64,000 bases of DNA from Hofstenia miamia (lineage: Eukaryota > Xenacoelomorpha > Acoela): the NCBI GenBank assembly GCA_004352715.1, contig SCFE01000013.1, forward strand, positions 269,961 to 333,960, read 5' to 3'. The stretch's first letter is position 1; each line of letters starts with the position of its first letter. The position numbers and the translations under genes were made by a program. The notes beneath the pieces are model-generated. The model did no database searches, was not told the DNA's origin, and worked only from the letters and a program-made list of their open reading frames with translations. This document shows, piece after piece, positions 1 through 12,112 of this stretch.

Positions 1-1238
1 TTGATATGAAGTCCCACATTTTTCAGAATTGTCAATGTTCTTTCCAATTTTTCCAGATGTTCTTGGATTGTGTTGCTTGTCACTATGATGTCATCTATAT
101 AGGCGTCGACCCCTTCCTCCATTGTATGTGTCTTATTTTTTAGTACCTTCGTGATGTACCTTTAAAAGTTCCTGGTGTGTTACAGAGTCCAAACGCCATA
201 TATATCCATTCATATAGCCCATATGGAGTTATAAATGCTGTCTTCTCAATGTTGTCCTCTTCCATCTTTACTTGCCAGCAGGCCTTGCATAAATCTAGTG
301 TTGTAAAGTATTTGTGTTTACTGGCTTCATAGAGCATGTCCTCTATCCACGGTAGGGGATATGAGTCCTTTTTCGTCACTTCATTCAACTTGCAAAAATC
401 AATGCATAAACAATACTTGTCTCCCTGTTTTACAAACATGTTGGTGCTGTGTATGGGCTCTCACTTGGCCAAATAATTTTGTTGTCGATTAACTCTTCCA
501 GTATGTGATTGTATTCATCTTTCATCTGTTCAGGCACCCTTCTGACTGGCAGCTTGATTGGTTTGTCTGTTGTTGTGACTATTTTATGCTTCTCGCCCAC
601 TGCCTGCCCTACGCTTATTTCTCCATAGTTGAATATATGTTTATGTTTTTCTAACAGTGTCCTCAGTTGCATGATGTCTCATTCTTCTAGATGTTGGTAT
701 GTATGTGTCTTCTTCTTCTGCTTTCATCCCAATGCCCTTGAGTCAGCTTTGGGAGTACTCGCAACTTCAATTGTGTTTGTCCACTCACCCTTGAGTTGGC
801 CATGTGGAGCACTATCTGTTTTCCTTTGCAAGTCCTTGAATTGACCATGCAAATTACTTGCTCCATCATTGTCTTCCATTGCCTTCCAAATGAGTCTGAT
901 GTTAGTTTTGATGTATTTCCCGTATATTCTTATTTGAGATCTTTTCAGATTGACGTTCTGGTTCATAGCATTGAGGATTGGTATTTTTCACTTTCTGTGT
1001 TTTATCATACAGACACTAGATGGCATTGATACTCATTTGGTGTTGATGCCTTTATTGTCATACAGCATTATGTCAGCTGTTATAGTGTCCTCTGTCTCGA
1101 TTGTGTGCATCTTCCTTTGATGTGGCTGTAGGTGGATGTCTTCTTGCACTGGAAATGTAATTATCTTCTGCTTCCCTTGTTCCTCTTCAATCTCCACCTT
1201 TATGGTTCTGTTAGCATAGTTAATAACACATCCATTTT
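1..1238 (-). pseudogene. Ty3/Gypsy pol fragment: protease tail to RT
   Basis: Read on the minus strand from the gap, this stretch runs from the end of a retropepsin domain, through a linker with repeated GQFKD/GQLKG-like motifs, into the N-terminal half of a Ty3/Gypsy reverse transcriptase. The RT motif LDLCKACWQ (first catalytic Asp) lies near 270-300 and YIDDIIV (catalytic Asp pair) near 85-105. Frameshifts and stops break it between about 140 and 1030. It is very similar to 2770-4165, so it is a second copy of the same family, cut at its 3' side by the window edge and at its 5' side by the N gap. It cannot be assigned to a complete element. Confidence 0.85.
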
Positions 1239-1929
1239 NNNNNNNNNNNNNNNNNNNNNNNNNNNNNNNNNNNNNNNNNNNNNNNNNNNNNNNNNNNNNN
1301 NNNNNNNNNNNNNNNNNNNNNNNNNNNNNNNNNNNNNNNNNNNNNNNNNNNNNNNNNNNNNNNNNNNNNNNNNNNNNNNNNNNNNNNNNNNNNNNNNNNN
1401 NNNNNNNNNNNNNNNNNNNNNNNNNNNNNNNNNNNNNNNNNNNNNNNNNNNNNNNNNNNNNNNNNNNNNNNNNNNNNNNNNNNNNNNNNNNNNNNNNNNN
1501 NNNNNNNNNNNNNNNNNNNNNNNNNNNNNNNNNNNNNNNNNNNNNNNNNNNNNNNNNNNNNNNNNNNNNNNNNNNNNNNNNNNNNNNNNNNNNNNNNNNN
1601 NNNNNNNNNNNNNNNNNNNNNNNNNNNNNNNNNNNNNNNNNNNNNNNNNNNNNNNNNNNNNNNNNNNNNNNNNNNNNNNNNNNNNNNNNNNNNNNNNNNN
1701 NNNNNNNNNNNNNNNNNNNNNNNNNNNNNNNNNNNNNNNNNNNNNNNNNNNNNNNNNNNNNNNNNNNNNNNNNNNNNNNNNNNNNNNNNNNNNNNNNNNN
1801 NNNNNNNNNNNNNNNNNNNNNNNNNNNNNNNNNNNNNNNNNNNNNNNNNNNNNNNNNNNNNNNNNNNNNNNNNNNNNNNNNNNNNNNNNNNNNNNNNNNN
1901 NNNNNNNNNNNNNNNNNNNNNNNNNNNNN
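1239..1929. other. assembly gap (691 N)
   Basis: Run of N separating two pol fragments of the same retrotransposon family, both on the minus strand. The left flank is inside protease and the right flank is at the start of integrase, so the gap joins two different copies rather than filling one. Confidence 0.99.
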
Positions 1930-4391
1930 GCTTCAAAATATAATAATCCATTCCTATTGATTTGTTGTCTGAGGTTCCTTTATCTTTTTTATGATTTCAC
2001 CAAGGATTATGTCATCTCTTTTTTTATCTACTATTTCTTGTTCAGATATCTCTTTGCTCATTAATATCAGTAGTACTGCTTGGCCTTTCTTGTCCACATT
2101 TATCTCTGGCAGTCTGTGTATGGCAGCAACTGGAATTGCTTCTTCTCTCCATCTGTTTTCATTGCATCTCTCTGATATTCTGGCAATGATGTGCAGAAGT
2201 CCGCATTGTTATGCAATGTGCCTTTCCTATGTTTGATTGTAAATGTGAACTTGTTTAAGTATTCAATTCACCATGACACTGATTCCGCATTATCCCCAGA
2301 GAACTTTTTTAACCAGGCCAATCTGCTGTTGTCTGTTCATACTCTGAATTCTCTACCAATGAGGAAGTGTCGGAATTTTTTGATACTCTCAATCAATGTG
2401 AGCATCTCTACCTTGGTAGAGCCGTAGTTTTCTTTGCTTGCTCTCAGTTTGCGGCTAAAAAACTGAATGGGTACTTCTTTTCCGTTTTTCATTTGTCCCA
2501 ACATTGCTCCAATTGCTACTTTGCTTGTGTTGCAATCTAATGTGAATTGTTTGCTGTAGTCCAGTGTGTTGAGGGAGGGTAATTTCGCCAGTTCTTCTTT
2601 GATGTTGTCCAATTCCTCCTGCTCTTGCCAAGTTCACATGAATGGCACTGATTTTCTCATCAATTTGGTCATCTTCACTGTTTTGCCAGCTAAATTAGGA
2701 ATAAAATTTCCATAATAGTTTAAGAATCCCATCATTCTCTGTATGTTTTTTATTATTAGGTTTTTCTATTTTTCAAATCATTTCTCTGGCGTTATCCTTC
2801 ATGCATATTCTTCCCTTTTCTATCATTCTTCCAAGGAACACTATCTTTTCTTGGAGAATGTCACACTTATTTCCATTGATACGAAGTCCCGAATTTTGCA
2901 GGATTGTCAATGTTCTTTCCAATTTTTCCAGATGTTCTTGGATTGTGTTGCTTGTCACTATGATGTCATCTATATAGGCGTCAACTCCTTCCTCCATTCT
3001 ATGTGTCTTATTTTTTAGTACCTTTGTGATGTACCTCTGAAAATTTCTGGTGCATTACAGAGTCTGAATGCCATATATATCCATTCATATAGCCCATATG
3101 GGGTTATAAATGCTGTCTTCTCAATATCATCCTCTTCCATCTTTACTTGCCAGTAGGCCTTGCATAAGTCTAGTGTTGTAAAGTATTTGTGTTTACTGGC
3201 TTCATAGAGCATGTCCTCTATCCATGGTAGGGGATATGAGTCCTTTTTCGTCACTTTGTTCAGCTTATGAAAGTCAATGCATAAATGATACTTGTCTCCC
3301 TGTTTTATGAACACGGTTGGTGCTGCATATGGGCTCTCACTTGGCCAAATAATTTTGTTGTCGATTAACTCTTCCAGTATGAGATTATATTCATCTTTCA
3401 TCTGTTCAGGCACCCTTCTAACTGGCAGCTTGATCAGTTTGTCTGTTGGTGTGACTATTTTATGCTTCAAGCCCACTGCCTGCCCTGTGCTTATTTCTCC
3501 ATAGTTGAATATACATTTATGTTTTTCTAACAGTGTCCTCAGTTGGTTGATGTCCCATTCTTCTAGATGTTGGTAGTCTTTGTTGTTTTTTTTCAGGTGT
3601 TCTGTATGTGTCTTCTTTGTATGCTTTTGTCCCAATGCCCTTCAGTCAGCTTTTGGGAGTACTCACGACTTTGATGGTGTTTGTCCACTCGCCCTTGAGT
3701 CGGCCATGTGGAGTACTATCCATTTTCCTTTGCACGTCCTTGAATTGACCATGCAAATTACTTGCTCCATCGTCGTCTTCCATTGCCTTCCAATTGTGTC
3801 TGATGTTAGTTTTGATGTATTTCCCATATATTCTTATTTGAGATCTTTTCAGATTGATGTTCCAGTTCATAGCATTGAGGATTGGTATTCTTCCCTTTCC
3901 GTGTTTTATTGTACAGACACTAGCAAGCATTGATACTCGTTTGGTGTTGATGCCTTCATTGTCATACAGCATTATGTCGGCTGTTATAGTGTCCTCCGTC
4001 TCAATTGTATGCATCTTCCATTGATGTGGCTGTAGGTGCATGTCTTTTTGCAGTTGAAATGTAATTATCTTCTGCTTCCCTTGTTCCTCTTCAATCTCCA
4101 TCTTTTTTTCTTTTACCTTTATGGTTCTGTTAGCATAGTTAATAACACATCCATTTTTCGTCAAAAAGTCATATCAATATAATCCCCTGATGCATTAATT
4201 AGTCTCTTATTGAAACTGTTCTTTTGAATCCCAACTTCATGGCACATTCATTTGTAACTATGGACATTGCTGCTCCAGTGTTGATTGTTGCTTTTGTCAT
4301 TGCTCCATTAATAGCTATCATAATTGTATTCATCATGTCAAGGTTTGTCAGATCATTATCAATGAATGGTCATTATGAGTCAGCACTCTAC
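1930..4391 (-). pseudogene. Ty3/Gypsy pol: protease, RT, RNase H, integrase start
   Basis: Minus-strand pol of a Ty3/Gypsy retrotransposon, directly downstream of gag (4392-5909). The protease core is near 4250-4320 and reads INTGAA where retropepsins have DTG. The protease flap and C-terminus follow to about 3650. RT occupies about 3635-2770, with LDLCKAYWQ near 3160 and YIDDIIV near 2975. RNase H is at about 2640-2330 (LDCNTSKVAIGA, FSRKLRASKENY, then IESIKKFRHFLIGREF). The N-terminal integrase region begins before the gap at 1929. Several frameshifts and stops show that the copy is dead. The polyprotein would normally copy element RNA into DNA and integrate it. Confidence 0.9.
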
Positions 4392-5909
4392 TTAGTTTTC
4401 TGACTCCTTGTCAGTTGGTAATACTTCATCAATTTCGTCTTCTGTTTGTAGTACATCCTCTTTGTCATAGTAAGCCTCTTTGTCCCCAATTACATTTATC
4501 TGTTTTGGGCAGTCTGGTTTTTTATGTCTTTCTGTCTGCAACCTTAACATTTGACGTCTTTCTCCTTTACTTTACTAATCTTCCCATCTTTTCCTTTCAC
4601 TTTTATTATCTTTTCTTGTTTTGTTTCCATATAGGCTTTATTTGGTTTGAGGTTGTTTCTCCAAGTTAGTCCCTCTCTGTGCCATGCGGCCTTTTTGTAT
4701 ATTTGGGCGTTGTTTTCAATGGTTGCTTGTATGTTGACTGCCTTCCTAATCATTCTTTCCAGCTTGTCGTCAACATCACATTTGATTTTGAACTGTGTTC
4801 TGATGCTTTTGGGCATCCCTTGCAAATGTGTGAGAACAAATCATATTTAGAATATCTGTTTTCTCTTGAACTGAGCATTAACAATCATTCAACTTGTTGC
4901 ATGTCATCAGTTTTTTTCATCTTCTTCCTGTTTAGAATGATTTGGTATTGATTTTTAAAGCTCTCATTCTCATAGTAGTTCATAAAATCTCTGATTAGTA
5001 ATTGATAGTTTTTTTCATTTCCATGTATAAGAGCATTAATGTTGGGAAGCTACCCCTGTTAAATATAATGGGAGTCTAGTCACTGCTGCCTCTTGGCTCA
5101 TTTTTTGCTCCACCATCGTCAATTCAAACATTTGTAGACATTCAGCAAAAGTTGGTTTATAACATCTACCCTTCCTTTAAATTTGGGTATTGTTGCTTTG
5201 CAAGGTATTGTATCACTGGTTGTTAATTGTGGTAAGAGTGAGTCCTCATATTTAGGTTTGCTGTGGTTTTTTATGGCATCTTCTTCTTGCAGTTTTGTAT
5301 TCACTGCTTTTGTGATTTCATTAATGATTTCTGTTTCTCAAAGTCTGAATCTTCATCTGATTCTTTGTATGTCACTTCTTTGCAGGCCACTATATGCGGT
5401 GCTTGGAGTTCACTTTCCTTTCTGGAATGAAATTCTATTTCATGGGTTTGCATACTGCTCCTATTTTCTCTCTTGCCATTGTTGGTTTTGCTCTAAAAAC
5501 CTTTTATTGGACTCCAATAATTGGTGGGTGAGGGTTTTGCTCTTGTTTTGGAATAATTGGCTTTGTTCATCTTGCCACATCTCCATATTTAATCTGATTT
5601 CAGTCAATATCATTTCATTTTGTTGTTCCATCTCTTTGACTTTCTTAGTTAATTGTTCAATTTCATGTTTTAGGCGTGCTTCATTTTCCTGGCTCTTCCT
5701 TGCAATATCCATTATGTCTGGTGGGTTTGTATCTGGGGGTGAACTGAGGTATTGTAATTCGGTGTCTGTGGCTGAGTTTTCACCAAAATATGGTGATGAT
5801 CATATGGTCCTGGGAGTTACTGCCTTAATAGCAGTTTTCTTCATGCTTCCTTTTTTTCCTTTTGTCATTTTTCTTTCTGGTTTGTAGTGGTCTACCATCC
5901 TCTTGATTG
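4392..5909 (-). pseudogene. Ty3/Gypsy gag, copy 1
   Basis: Minus-strand gag of the same element. The N-terminal part (about 5712-5461) is a Q/E/K-rich heptad-like segment predicted to be a coiled coil. The central capsid-like part is interrupted by frameshifts around 5040-5100. The C-terminal part (about 4825-4544) matches better copies, and the zinc knuckle near 4540 is degenerate compared with the CCHC (CYSCGQKGHKKPDC) seen elsewhere. The stop codon at 4394-4392 precedes protease. Upstream, a short basic peptide ends in TGA near 5808-5813. The 5' end runs into a 1000-N gap. Confidence 0.85.
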
Positions 5910-6909
5910 NNNNNNNNNNNNNNNNNNNNNNNNNNNNNNNNNNNNNNNNNNNNNNNNNNNNNNNNNNNNNNNNNNNNNNNNNNNNNNNNNNNNNNNNNNN
6001 NNNNNNNNNNNNNNNNNNNNNNNNNNNNNNNNNNNNNNNNNNNNNNNNNNNNNNNNNNNNNNNNNNNNNNNNNNNNNNNNNNNNNNNNNNNNNNNNNNNN
6101 NNNNNNNNNNNNNNNNNNNNNNNNNNNNNNNNNNNNNNNNNNNNNNNNNNNNNNNNNNNNNNNNNNNNNNNNNNNNNNNNNNNNNNNNNNNNNNNNNNNN
6201 NNNNNNNNNNNNNNNNNNNNNNNNNNNNNNNNNNNNNNNNNNNNNNNNNNNNNNNNNNNNNNNNNNNNNNNNNNNNNNNNNNNNNNNNNNNNNNNNNNNN
6301 NNNNNNNNNNNNNNNNNNNNNNNNNNNNNNNNNNNNNNNNNNNNNNNNNNNNNNNNNNNNNNNNNNNNNNNNNNNNNNNNNNNNNNNNNNNNNNNNNNNN
6401 NNNNNNNNNNNNNNNNNNNNNNNNNNNNNNNNNNNNNNNNNNNNNNNNNNNNNNNNNNNNNNNNNNNNNNNNNNNNNNNNNNNNNNNNNNNNNNNNNNNN
6501 NNNNNNNNNNNNNNNNNNNNNNNNNNNNNNNNNNNNNNNNNNNNNNNNNNNNNNNNNNNNNNNNNNNNNNNNNNNNNNNNNNNNNNNNNNNNNNNNNNNN
6601 NNNNNNNNNNNNNNNNNNNNNNNNNNNNNNNNNNNNNNNNNNNNNNNNNNNNNNNNNNNNNNNNNNNNNNNNNNNNNNNNNNNNNNNNNNNNNNNNNNNN
6701 NNNNNNNNNNNNNNNNNNNNNNNNNNNNNNNNNNNNNNNNNNNNNNNNNNNNNNNNNNNNNNNNNNNNNNNNNNNNNNNNNNNNNNNNNNNNNNNNNNNN
6801 NNNNNNNNNNNNNNNNNNNNNNNNNNNNNNNNNNNNNNNNNNNNNNNNNNNNNNNNNNNNNNNNNNNNNNNNNNNNNNNNNNNNNNNNNNNNNNNNNNNN
6901 NNNNNNNNN
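5910..6909. other. assembly gap (1000 N)
   Basis: Exactly 1000 N, probably a placeholder of unknown true size. Both flanks contain the start of gag of the same family in the same orientation. The gap therefore hides either a junction between two elements or a collapsed repeat. Confidence 0.99.
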
Positions 6910-7482
6910 GGTCAGTATATGTAGTGCTTGCAATTTGCTTTCCTTTCTAGAATGAAATTCTATTTCATGGGTTTGCATGCTGCTCCTGTTTTCCTCTTCT
7001 GTTAGTTGTAGGTTGTTATCCTTGATTAGTTGTCTGTTTGTTCTCTCCAACTCTTGATTTCTCTCTTGCCATTGTTGGTTTTGCTCTAGAAACCTTTTAT
7101 TGGACTCTGATAGTTGGTGGGTAAGGGTTTTGATCTCGTTTTGGAATAATTGGCTTTGTTCATCTAGCCGCATTTTTATATTTAATCTGATCTCAGTCAA
7201 TATCATTTTGCTTTGCCATTCCATCTCTTTGACTTTCTTAGTCAATTGTTCTATTTGCTGTTTTAAGTGTTCTTCATTTTTTTGGCTCTTCCTTAGCATA
7301 ATCATTATTTCCAATGGATTTGTATCTGGGGGGTTTGTTTCTGGGGGTGAACTAAGGGATTGTAATTCTGTGTGGCTGAGTTTTCACCAAAATATGGCGA
7401 TGACCATATCATTCTGGGAGTTACTGCCTTAATTGCAGTTTTCTTCACGCTTCCTTTTTTCATTTTGTCATATTTTCTTCTG
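6910..7482 (-). pseudogene. Ty3/Gypsy gag N-terminus, copy 2
   Basis: Second gag start on the minus strand, next to its LTR (7700-9016). The segment 7314-6910 is open and encodes the coiled-coil N-terminus, followed by the RKESKLQA region just before the gap. In the short leader the codon near 7400 is TGG, where three other copies have TGA, and the codon near 7220 is TGG where two copies have TGA. This copy therefore keeps an open frame at sites that are stops in its relatives. The rest of gag is lost in the gap. Confidence 0.8.
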
Positions 7483-7682
7483 GTTCATAGTAGTCTTTCA
7501 TCTTCTTGATCGTGATTCCAGGATCCTAGTGAAGTGCTTTTGTTCAGTTTTGGGAATCTCTCTCTATTAACTGAGTGTTAGTTCATATAACTGTTTGCTG
7601 CTTTTTCCACTTTCACTTGTAGCTTTTGTTGTCGTATACAGGTAGTTTCACTGAATGTTTCTTCTTTAGAATTGCTGTTCTA

Positions 7683-7699
7683 GGCTGTCACCATCACCA
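7683..7699 (-). promoter_or_regulatory. primer-binding site next to LTR
   Basis: Immediately after the LTR end, the minus strand reads TGGTGATGGTGACAGCC. It starts with TGG, as expected for pairing with a tRNA 3' CCA end. The same position in two other copies reads TGGCGACCATGACAGTC and TGGCAACTGTGACAGCC. Primer tRNA not identified. Confidence 0.6.
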
Positions 7700-9016
7700 T
7701 GTAATATCCTCTACAAGGCATTATCACTGTTTATCTACTGTTACTATAAAATTTATAACATTAGTTGTGTTATTGCAGGTAAGAATTTACTTGTTAGACA
7801 CTGCTTGACTTGTTGCTTCTGTTAACTTATGTAACCTGGAATTAACCATTCACTATTTAGGTGACAAAGCCATGCAGTAATCTCTGTAATGATCTCTTAA
7901 TGGGCATCTGCCCAAAGTGGATCTCCACATCCAGTTTCACCATTCCATCCATTGGTTGAGTGCCACTTCTCAGCTCAATCAATACAGTTTATGTGTACCC
8001 TACTTTGGCTCAGTGCATACTCAAGGCATGGCACAACNNNNNNNNNNNNNNNNNNNNNNNNNNNNNNNNNNNNNNNNNNNNNNNNNNNNNNNNNNNNNNN
8101 NNNNNNNNNNNGATCTCCACATCCAGTTTCACCATTCCATCCATTGGTTGAGTGCCACTTCTCAGCTCAATCAATACAGTTTATGTGTACCCTACTTTAG
8201 CTCAGTGCATACTCAAGGCATGGCACAACTCGACTTAAACTCTATTTTGTGAAAGTGTTCTATCTATTTGCAAACTGACTTGTTACTAGTTGTTTGTTAA
8301 ATATTACATGTAGCCATTACCAAAAATATATTGGCTTATTTAAATATATCTTGTTCAAACAACTTCCTAACCTACATTTATAATTTAGTACATGTACAGT
8401 CACTTTATCAGTCATTTATAGGTCATCAATTTGGATCTAAAACTCTAAAACAGTATTAATATAGGTTTTGGTTATCCAACCATTTGTTGACAATTAATTA
8501 TTTTAATACATGTAGTAATGAAATGCTAGTCAGCTAATTGAGAAAAAACCCCTATACCTAACTTATGTGCACTTTCGTGATCTGGCACAGAGACCCTAGA
8601 ATCGTTCCCTGTGATGGATCCAAACCACTATTAAACACTGCTTGATTAGCTCAACATTGTATTAAATAATCAAACTGTTAATGTGAGACAAAATAAGAAT
8701 TCCATGTAAAATTCTTTATCAAATTCTAACAATTGTTTTTAATATATTTATAGTAAATCCTGAAGAAGTACCTGTCGATTCAAATTTAAACTTCTGCCAA
8801 GATGGCAGCTGAAAATAATGGAAGCATCATGCAGTCAAAAAGTATTTTTATTGACAGATACAAATATCACTTTTTTGACACATATTGTTTCTTAATTGCA
8901 TAATTCAAATAAATCTTAAATAATTCTAATTGATTTGATTACAATATTTTTAATCATCTTTTCCCTTCTGCTTGACGTTTTGCAGCTTATTTGAGATTTA
9001 TGTGGATGATGCTACA
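7700..9016 (-). repeat. LTR (5' LTR of a minus-strand Gypsy copy)
   Basis: Long terminal repeat beginning TGTAATATCCTC and ending GATGATGCTACA on the plus strand. It resembles the LTRs at 16371, 26345 and (inverted) 32187. It lies directly upstream of a minus-strand gag. It contains a 74-N gap (8038-8111) whose two flanks, 7920-8037 and 8112-8229, are almost identical, so its true length is probably nearer the 1.15 kb of its relatives. No partner LTR was found for this copy. Confidence 0.85.
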
Positions 9017-9383
9017 TGATAACTATTGTAAATTAATGAAAATCTTGTGTTGATCTGGAATGTTGTTGATTTTAAATATTTCTAAGAATCTTTTGGTGGA
9101 TCCAGGGAGTAGATCCATTAACCTCTTGGTGCTGAGGCATTCTCTGAGTGGAAGAGTGCAAACTTAGTCTCAGCTGTGGCACCCCACATGTAATTTTTAC
9201 CATATCTGAAAAAATATAGTCTCAGCTGTGGCACCCCACATGTAATTTTTACCATATCTGAAAAAATATTTATGTCCAATTGACAAATTCCCAGTTAATT
9301 GCTAATCAATATTATCAACATCTTACCTGTTATACTTGTTGCCCCCACCAGTTGGGCATAATATTTTTTTAATTTCTCCATAG
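9017..9383. other. non-coding stretch between two LTRs
   Basis: No gene seen. It holds a 52-bp tandem duplication at 9165-9268 and otherwise unique AT-rich sequence. It is probably old host or repeat DNA between two LTR insertions. Confidence 0.5.
9165..9268. repeat. 52-bp tandem duplication
   Basis: The 52-bp unit at 9165-9216 (TAGTCTCAGCTGTGGCACCC...) is repeated at 9217-9268 with no difference seen. This is either a recent local duplication or an assembly effect. Confidence 0.9.
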
Positions 9384-10301
9384 TGTAGCATAATCCAAGG
9401 CATCATGATGCTAAGAAGAGAAGATCAAAGGATTAGTCAGAACTAAGATCAAATTATGATTTATTGATTGTAAACAATTTAAAGTTAATTATCATCATTA
9501 TGTTTGTAATATGCAACTGAGAAACAAGATAGCAAATTAGTAGTTGTCAACAAATAATTTGACTAAACAAGGGGGGTGAAAACAATTCTGTTATTTTTTG
9601 CCATTTTTGGCAGATAAATAAATTCAAATTCAAACAACAGGTAGTTTTTGAATTTAACTATAAATAGAGTGAGAATCAATTTGGAAACTGTTGAATAAAA
9701 TTCTTTGAAAATCTTATCTTTAGATTTTATTTGGTTTGCATAATTATAAATCATGTTGAGCTAAACAGTAGATGCAGTAGTAGTGGCTTAGGCACACATC
9801 ATGAGCAATTTGAGGGTCCTTGAGCCAAGTCATGAACCTGCATTTATGTTAGGTGTAAAAATAGGAGTTTTGCTCTGTTTAGGTGACTATTGATTCAATT
9901 GTTTGCATGTATTAAATAATTGATTATTGGAGAAAAGGCTAGGAAGCCTACTGTAGGTTATATCTATATTACACTATCTAATTAGGTGAACTATAAATAG
10001 ACTGATAAAGTGACCACACATGTACTATTATTTAAATGTAAGGTAGTAAGCTGCAAGTAATTAGTTACTTGATTTATCTATGTTAATTAAAGCTGATAGT
10101 TTTTGGTAATGGCTGAAGTAATATTTATTAAGCAGCTAGTGACACTGCCAGGTTGCAAAGTATGAAATTACACATTTACAAATTGAGTTTAAGTCAGTTA
10201 CATCCAGCCTTGAGAGCTGCACTGAGTTAGGATAAGGAACACATAAGTTACTTCATTGAGCTGAGACTTGGAACTACTCAAACAACAATGGAGGCACACA
10301 G
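9384..10301 (+). repeat. old, diverged LTR in plus orientation
   Basis: Begins TGTAGCATAATCC, compared with TGTAGCATCATCC in the LTR at 32187. It shares blocks in the same order, including GACTGATAAAGTGAC, a GGTGTA...GGAGTTTT segment and a GAGCTGAG...GGTGG segment. A TATAAATA box lies near 9660. It is much more diverged than the other LTRs and stops short of the usual 3' end, joining directly to an ORF3 sequence at about 10302 with no gag or pol between them. Confidence 0.6.
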
Positions 10302-10954
10302 GTGGATTGGTTCAGAGATCAGAGTTGGCCAGAGGCCATAGTGGAATCACAGAAAGAGTCAACTGTGAGCAAATTTGAGGGCAACTCAGTAGAGACCATC
10401 AGCATGGACTCACTTGACAGTGAGCTGAGCACCAGTAAGCCACTAAAGACCAAGCAGCTACACAATCCCTCAGAAACCACATTGGATAGAACAATATGCT
10501 CAAAAGAGAGAGAGAAAAGGATGTTGAAAATAGATGGCGAGACATTGCACCCCTATTTCATGGGAACACTAAAGATGAGAAATAATGCATACAAAAAATT
10601 GTCATCAGAAACAAAAGCCCACATAAGAAAAATAGCAAAAACAGAGGGCAGCAACATACCCATCTTTTTAGAAACATAACAAACAATGATGGTCAACACA
10701 ATAATAAGTTACCAGAGAGAGCTGAATGAAACAGTAGAAAGACCATACATGTGCAGCATGGTACATGTCACATTCAATGAGAATTTCACACTTGAAACAG
10801 CCAAGTGATCATTGCATATATAGAAAAAAAAATTCAAAAATATCAGACATTAAAATTGACAAAGATAATTTAACAATCATCCATATCCTAAAAGAGAAAG
10901 AATACAACAAAAATCCGGAAAAACAGTTAGAACACACACTGAGGATGGCAAGAG
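10302..10954 (+). pseudogene. Gypsy ORF3, first part (split by LTR)
   Basis: Open from 10302 to 10679, then broken by stops. It encodes the N-terminal region of the third ORF of this retrotransposon group, including the shared block KIDGETLHPYF near 10530-10560 and matches to 19033-18443 on the minus strand. It has no signal peptide, membrane segment, zinc knuckle or protease motif. It sits right after a degenerate LTR, so gag and pol have been deleted from this copy. An LTR inserted at 10955 separates it from its continuation at 12113. Function unknown. Confidence 0.7.
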
Positions 10955-12112
10955 TGTAACATCCTCCACCTAGCTTGTTACGCCGTGTTTAATCACTGCT
11001 AAGGGATGCTTAGTAAACTGCGGGTGAGGTGTTACCCATTTGTTGATCCATCAAACTTCTCTTTCTTATTAACTAGTTACGTTAATTAAGTACTCAGGTA
11101 ATAACCATCACTGTTTAGGTGACTGGGCAGTATGATGTTTCCTCTTCNNNNNNNNNNNNNNNNNNNNNNNNNNNNNNNNNNNNNNNNNNNNNNNNNNNNN
11201 NNNNNNNNNNNNNNNNNNNNNNNNNNNNNNNNNNNNNNNNNNNNNNNNNNNNNNNNNNNNNNNNNNNNNNNNNNNNNNNNNNNNNNNNNNNNNNNNNNNN
11301 NNNNNNNNNNNNNNNNNNNNNNNNNNNNNNNNNNNNNNNNNNNNNNNNNNNNNNNNNNNNNNNNNNNNNNNNNNNNNNNNNNNNNNNNNNNNNNNNNNNN
11401 NNNNNNNNNNNNNNNNNNNNNNNNNNNNNNNNNNNNNNNNNNNNNNNNNNNNNNNNNNNNNNNNNNNNNNNNNNNNNNNNNNNNNNNNNNNNNNNNNNNN
11501 NNNNNNNNNNNNNNNNNNNNNNNNNNNNNNNNNNNNNNNNNNNNNNNNNNNNNNNNNNNNNNNNNNNNNNNNNNNNNNNNNNNNNNNNNNNNNNNNNNNN
11601 NNNNNNNNNNNNNNNNNNNNNNNNNNNNNNNNNNNNNNNNNNNNNNNNNNNNNNNNNNNNNNNNNNNNNNNNNNNNNNNNNNNNNNNNNNNNNNNNNNNN
11701 NNNNNNNNNNNNNNNNNNNNNNNNNNNNNNNNNNNNNNNNNNNNNNNNNNNNNNNNNNNNNNNNNNNNNNNNNNNNNNNNNNNNNNNNNNNNNNNNNNNN
11801 NNNNNNNNNNNNNNNNNNNNNNNNNNNNNNNNNNNNNNNNNNNNNNNNNNNNNNNNNNNNNNNNNNNNNNNNNNNNNNNNNNNNNNNNNNNNNNNNNNNN
11901 NNNNNNNNNNNNNNNTAAGCGTTAGTTTGCTCAATTTAATTTGTCAATTACCTCTTGATCGGCTAACAAGTTTCTTATTTTGACCAATATTAAATCTTAG
12001 TTGCATTTTACAAAAATAAACTAAAGTTCACTAACTAAATTTTTACAATTAATTTCAATTAATAATCATTCGACGTTATTCAGCTTTAGTTGCTTTTTTG
12101 GATGATGCTACA
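10955..12112. repeat. solo LTR inserted in ORF3, 4-bp TSD
   Basis: Starts TGTAACATCCTCC and ends GATGATGCTACA, flanked by AGAG on both sides (10951-10954 and 12113-12116), a 4-bp target duplication. The interior includes a 768-N gap (11148-11915). The left end differs after the first 15 bases from the LTRs at 16371 and 26345, so it is a distinct subfamily. It could be a solo LTR, or the gap could hide internal sequence. Confidence 0.75.

Noticed and set aside
5183-5887. 234-codon plus-strand ORF
   Set aside because: It is the antisense of Gypsy gag, which has clear homologous domains on the minus strand.
9165-9268. possible start of a satellite or CRISPR-like array
   Set aside because: Only two directly adjoining units without spacers, in a eukaryotic context.
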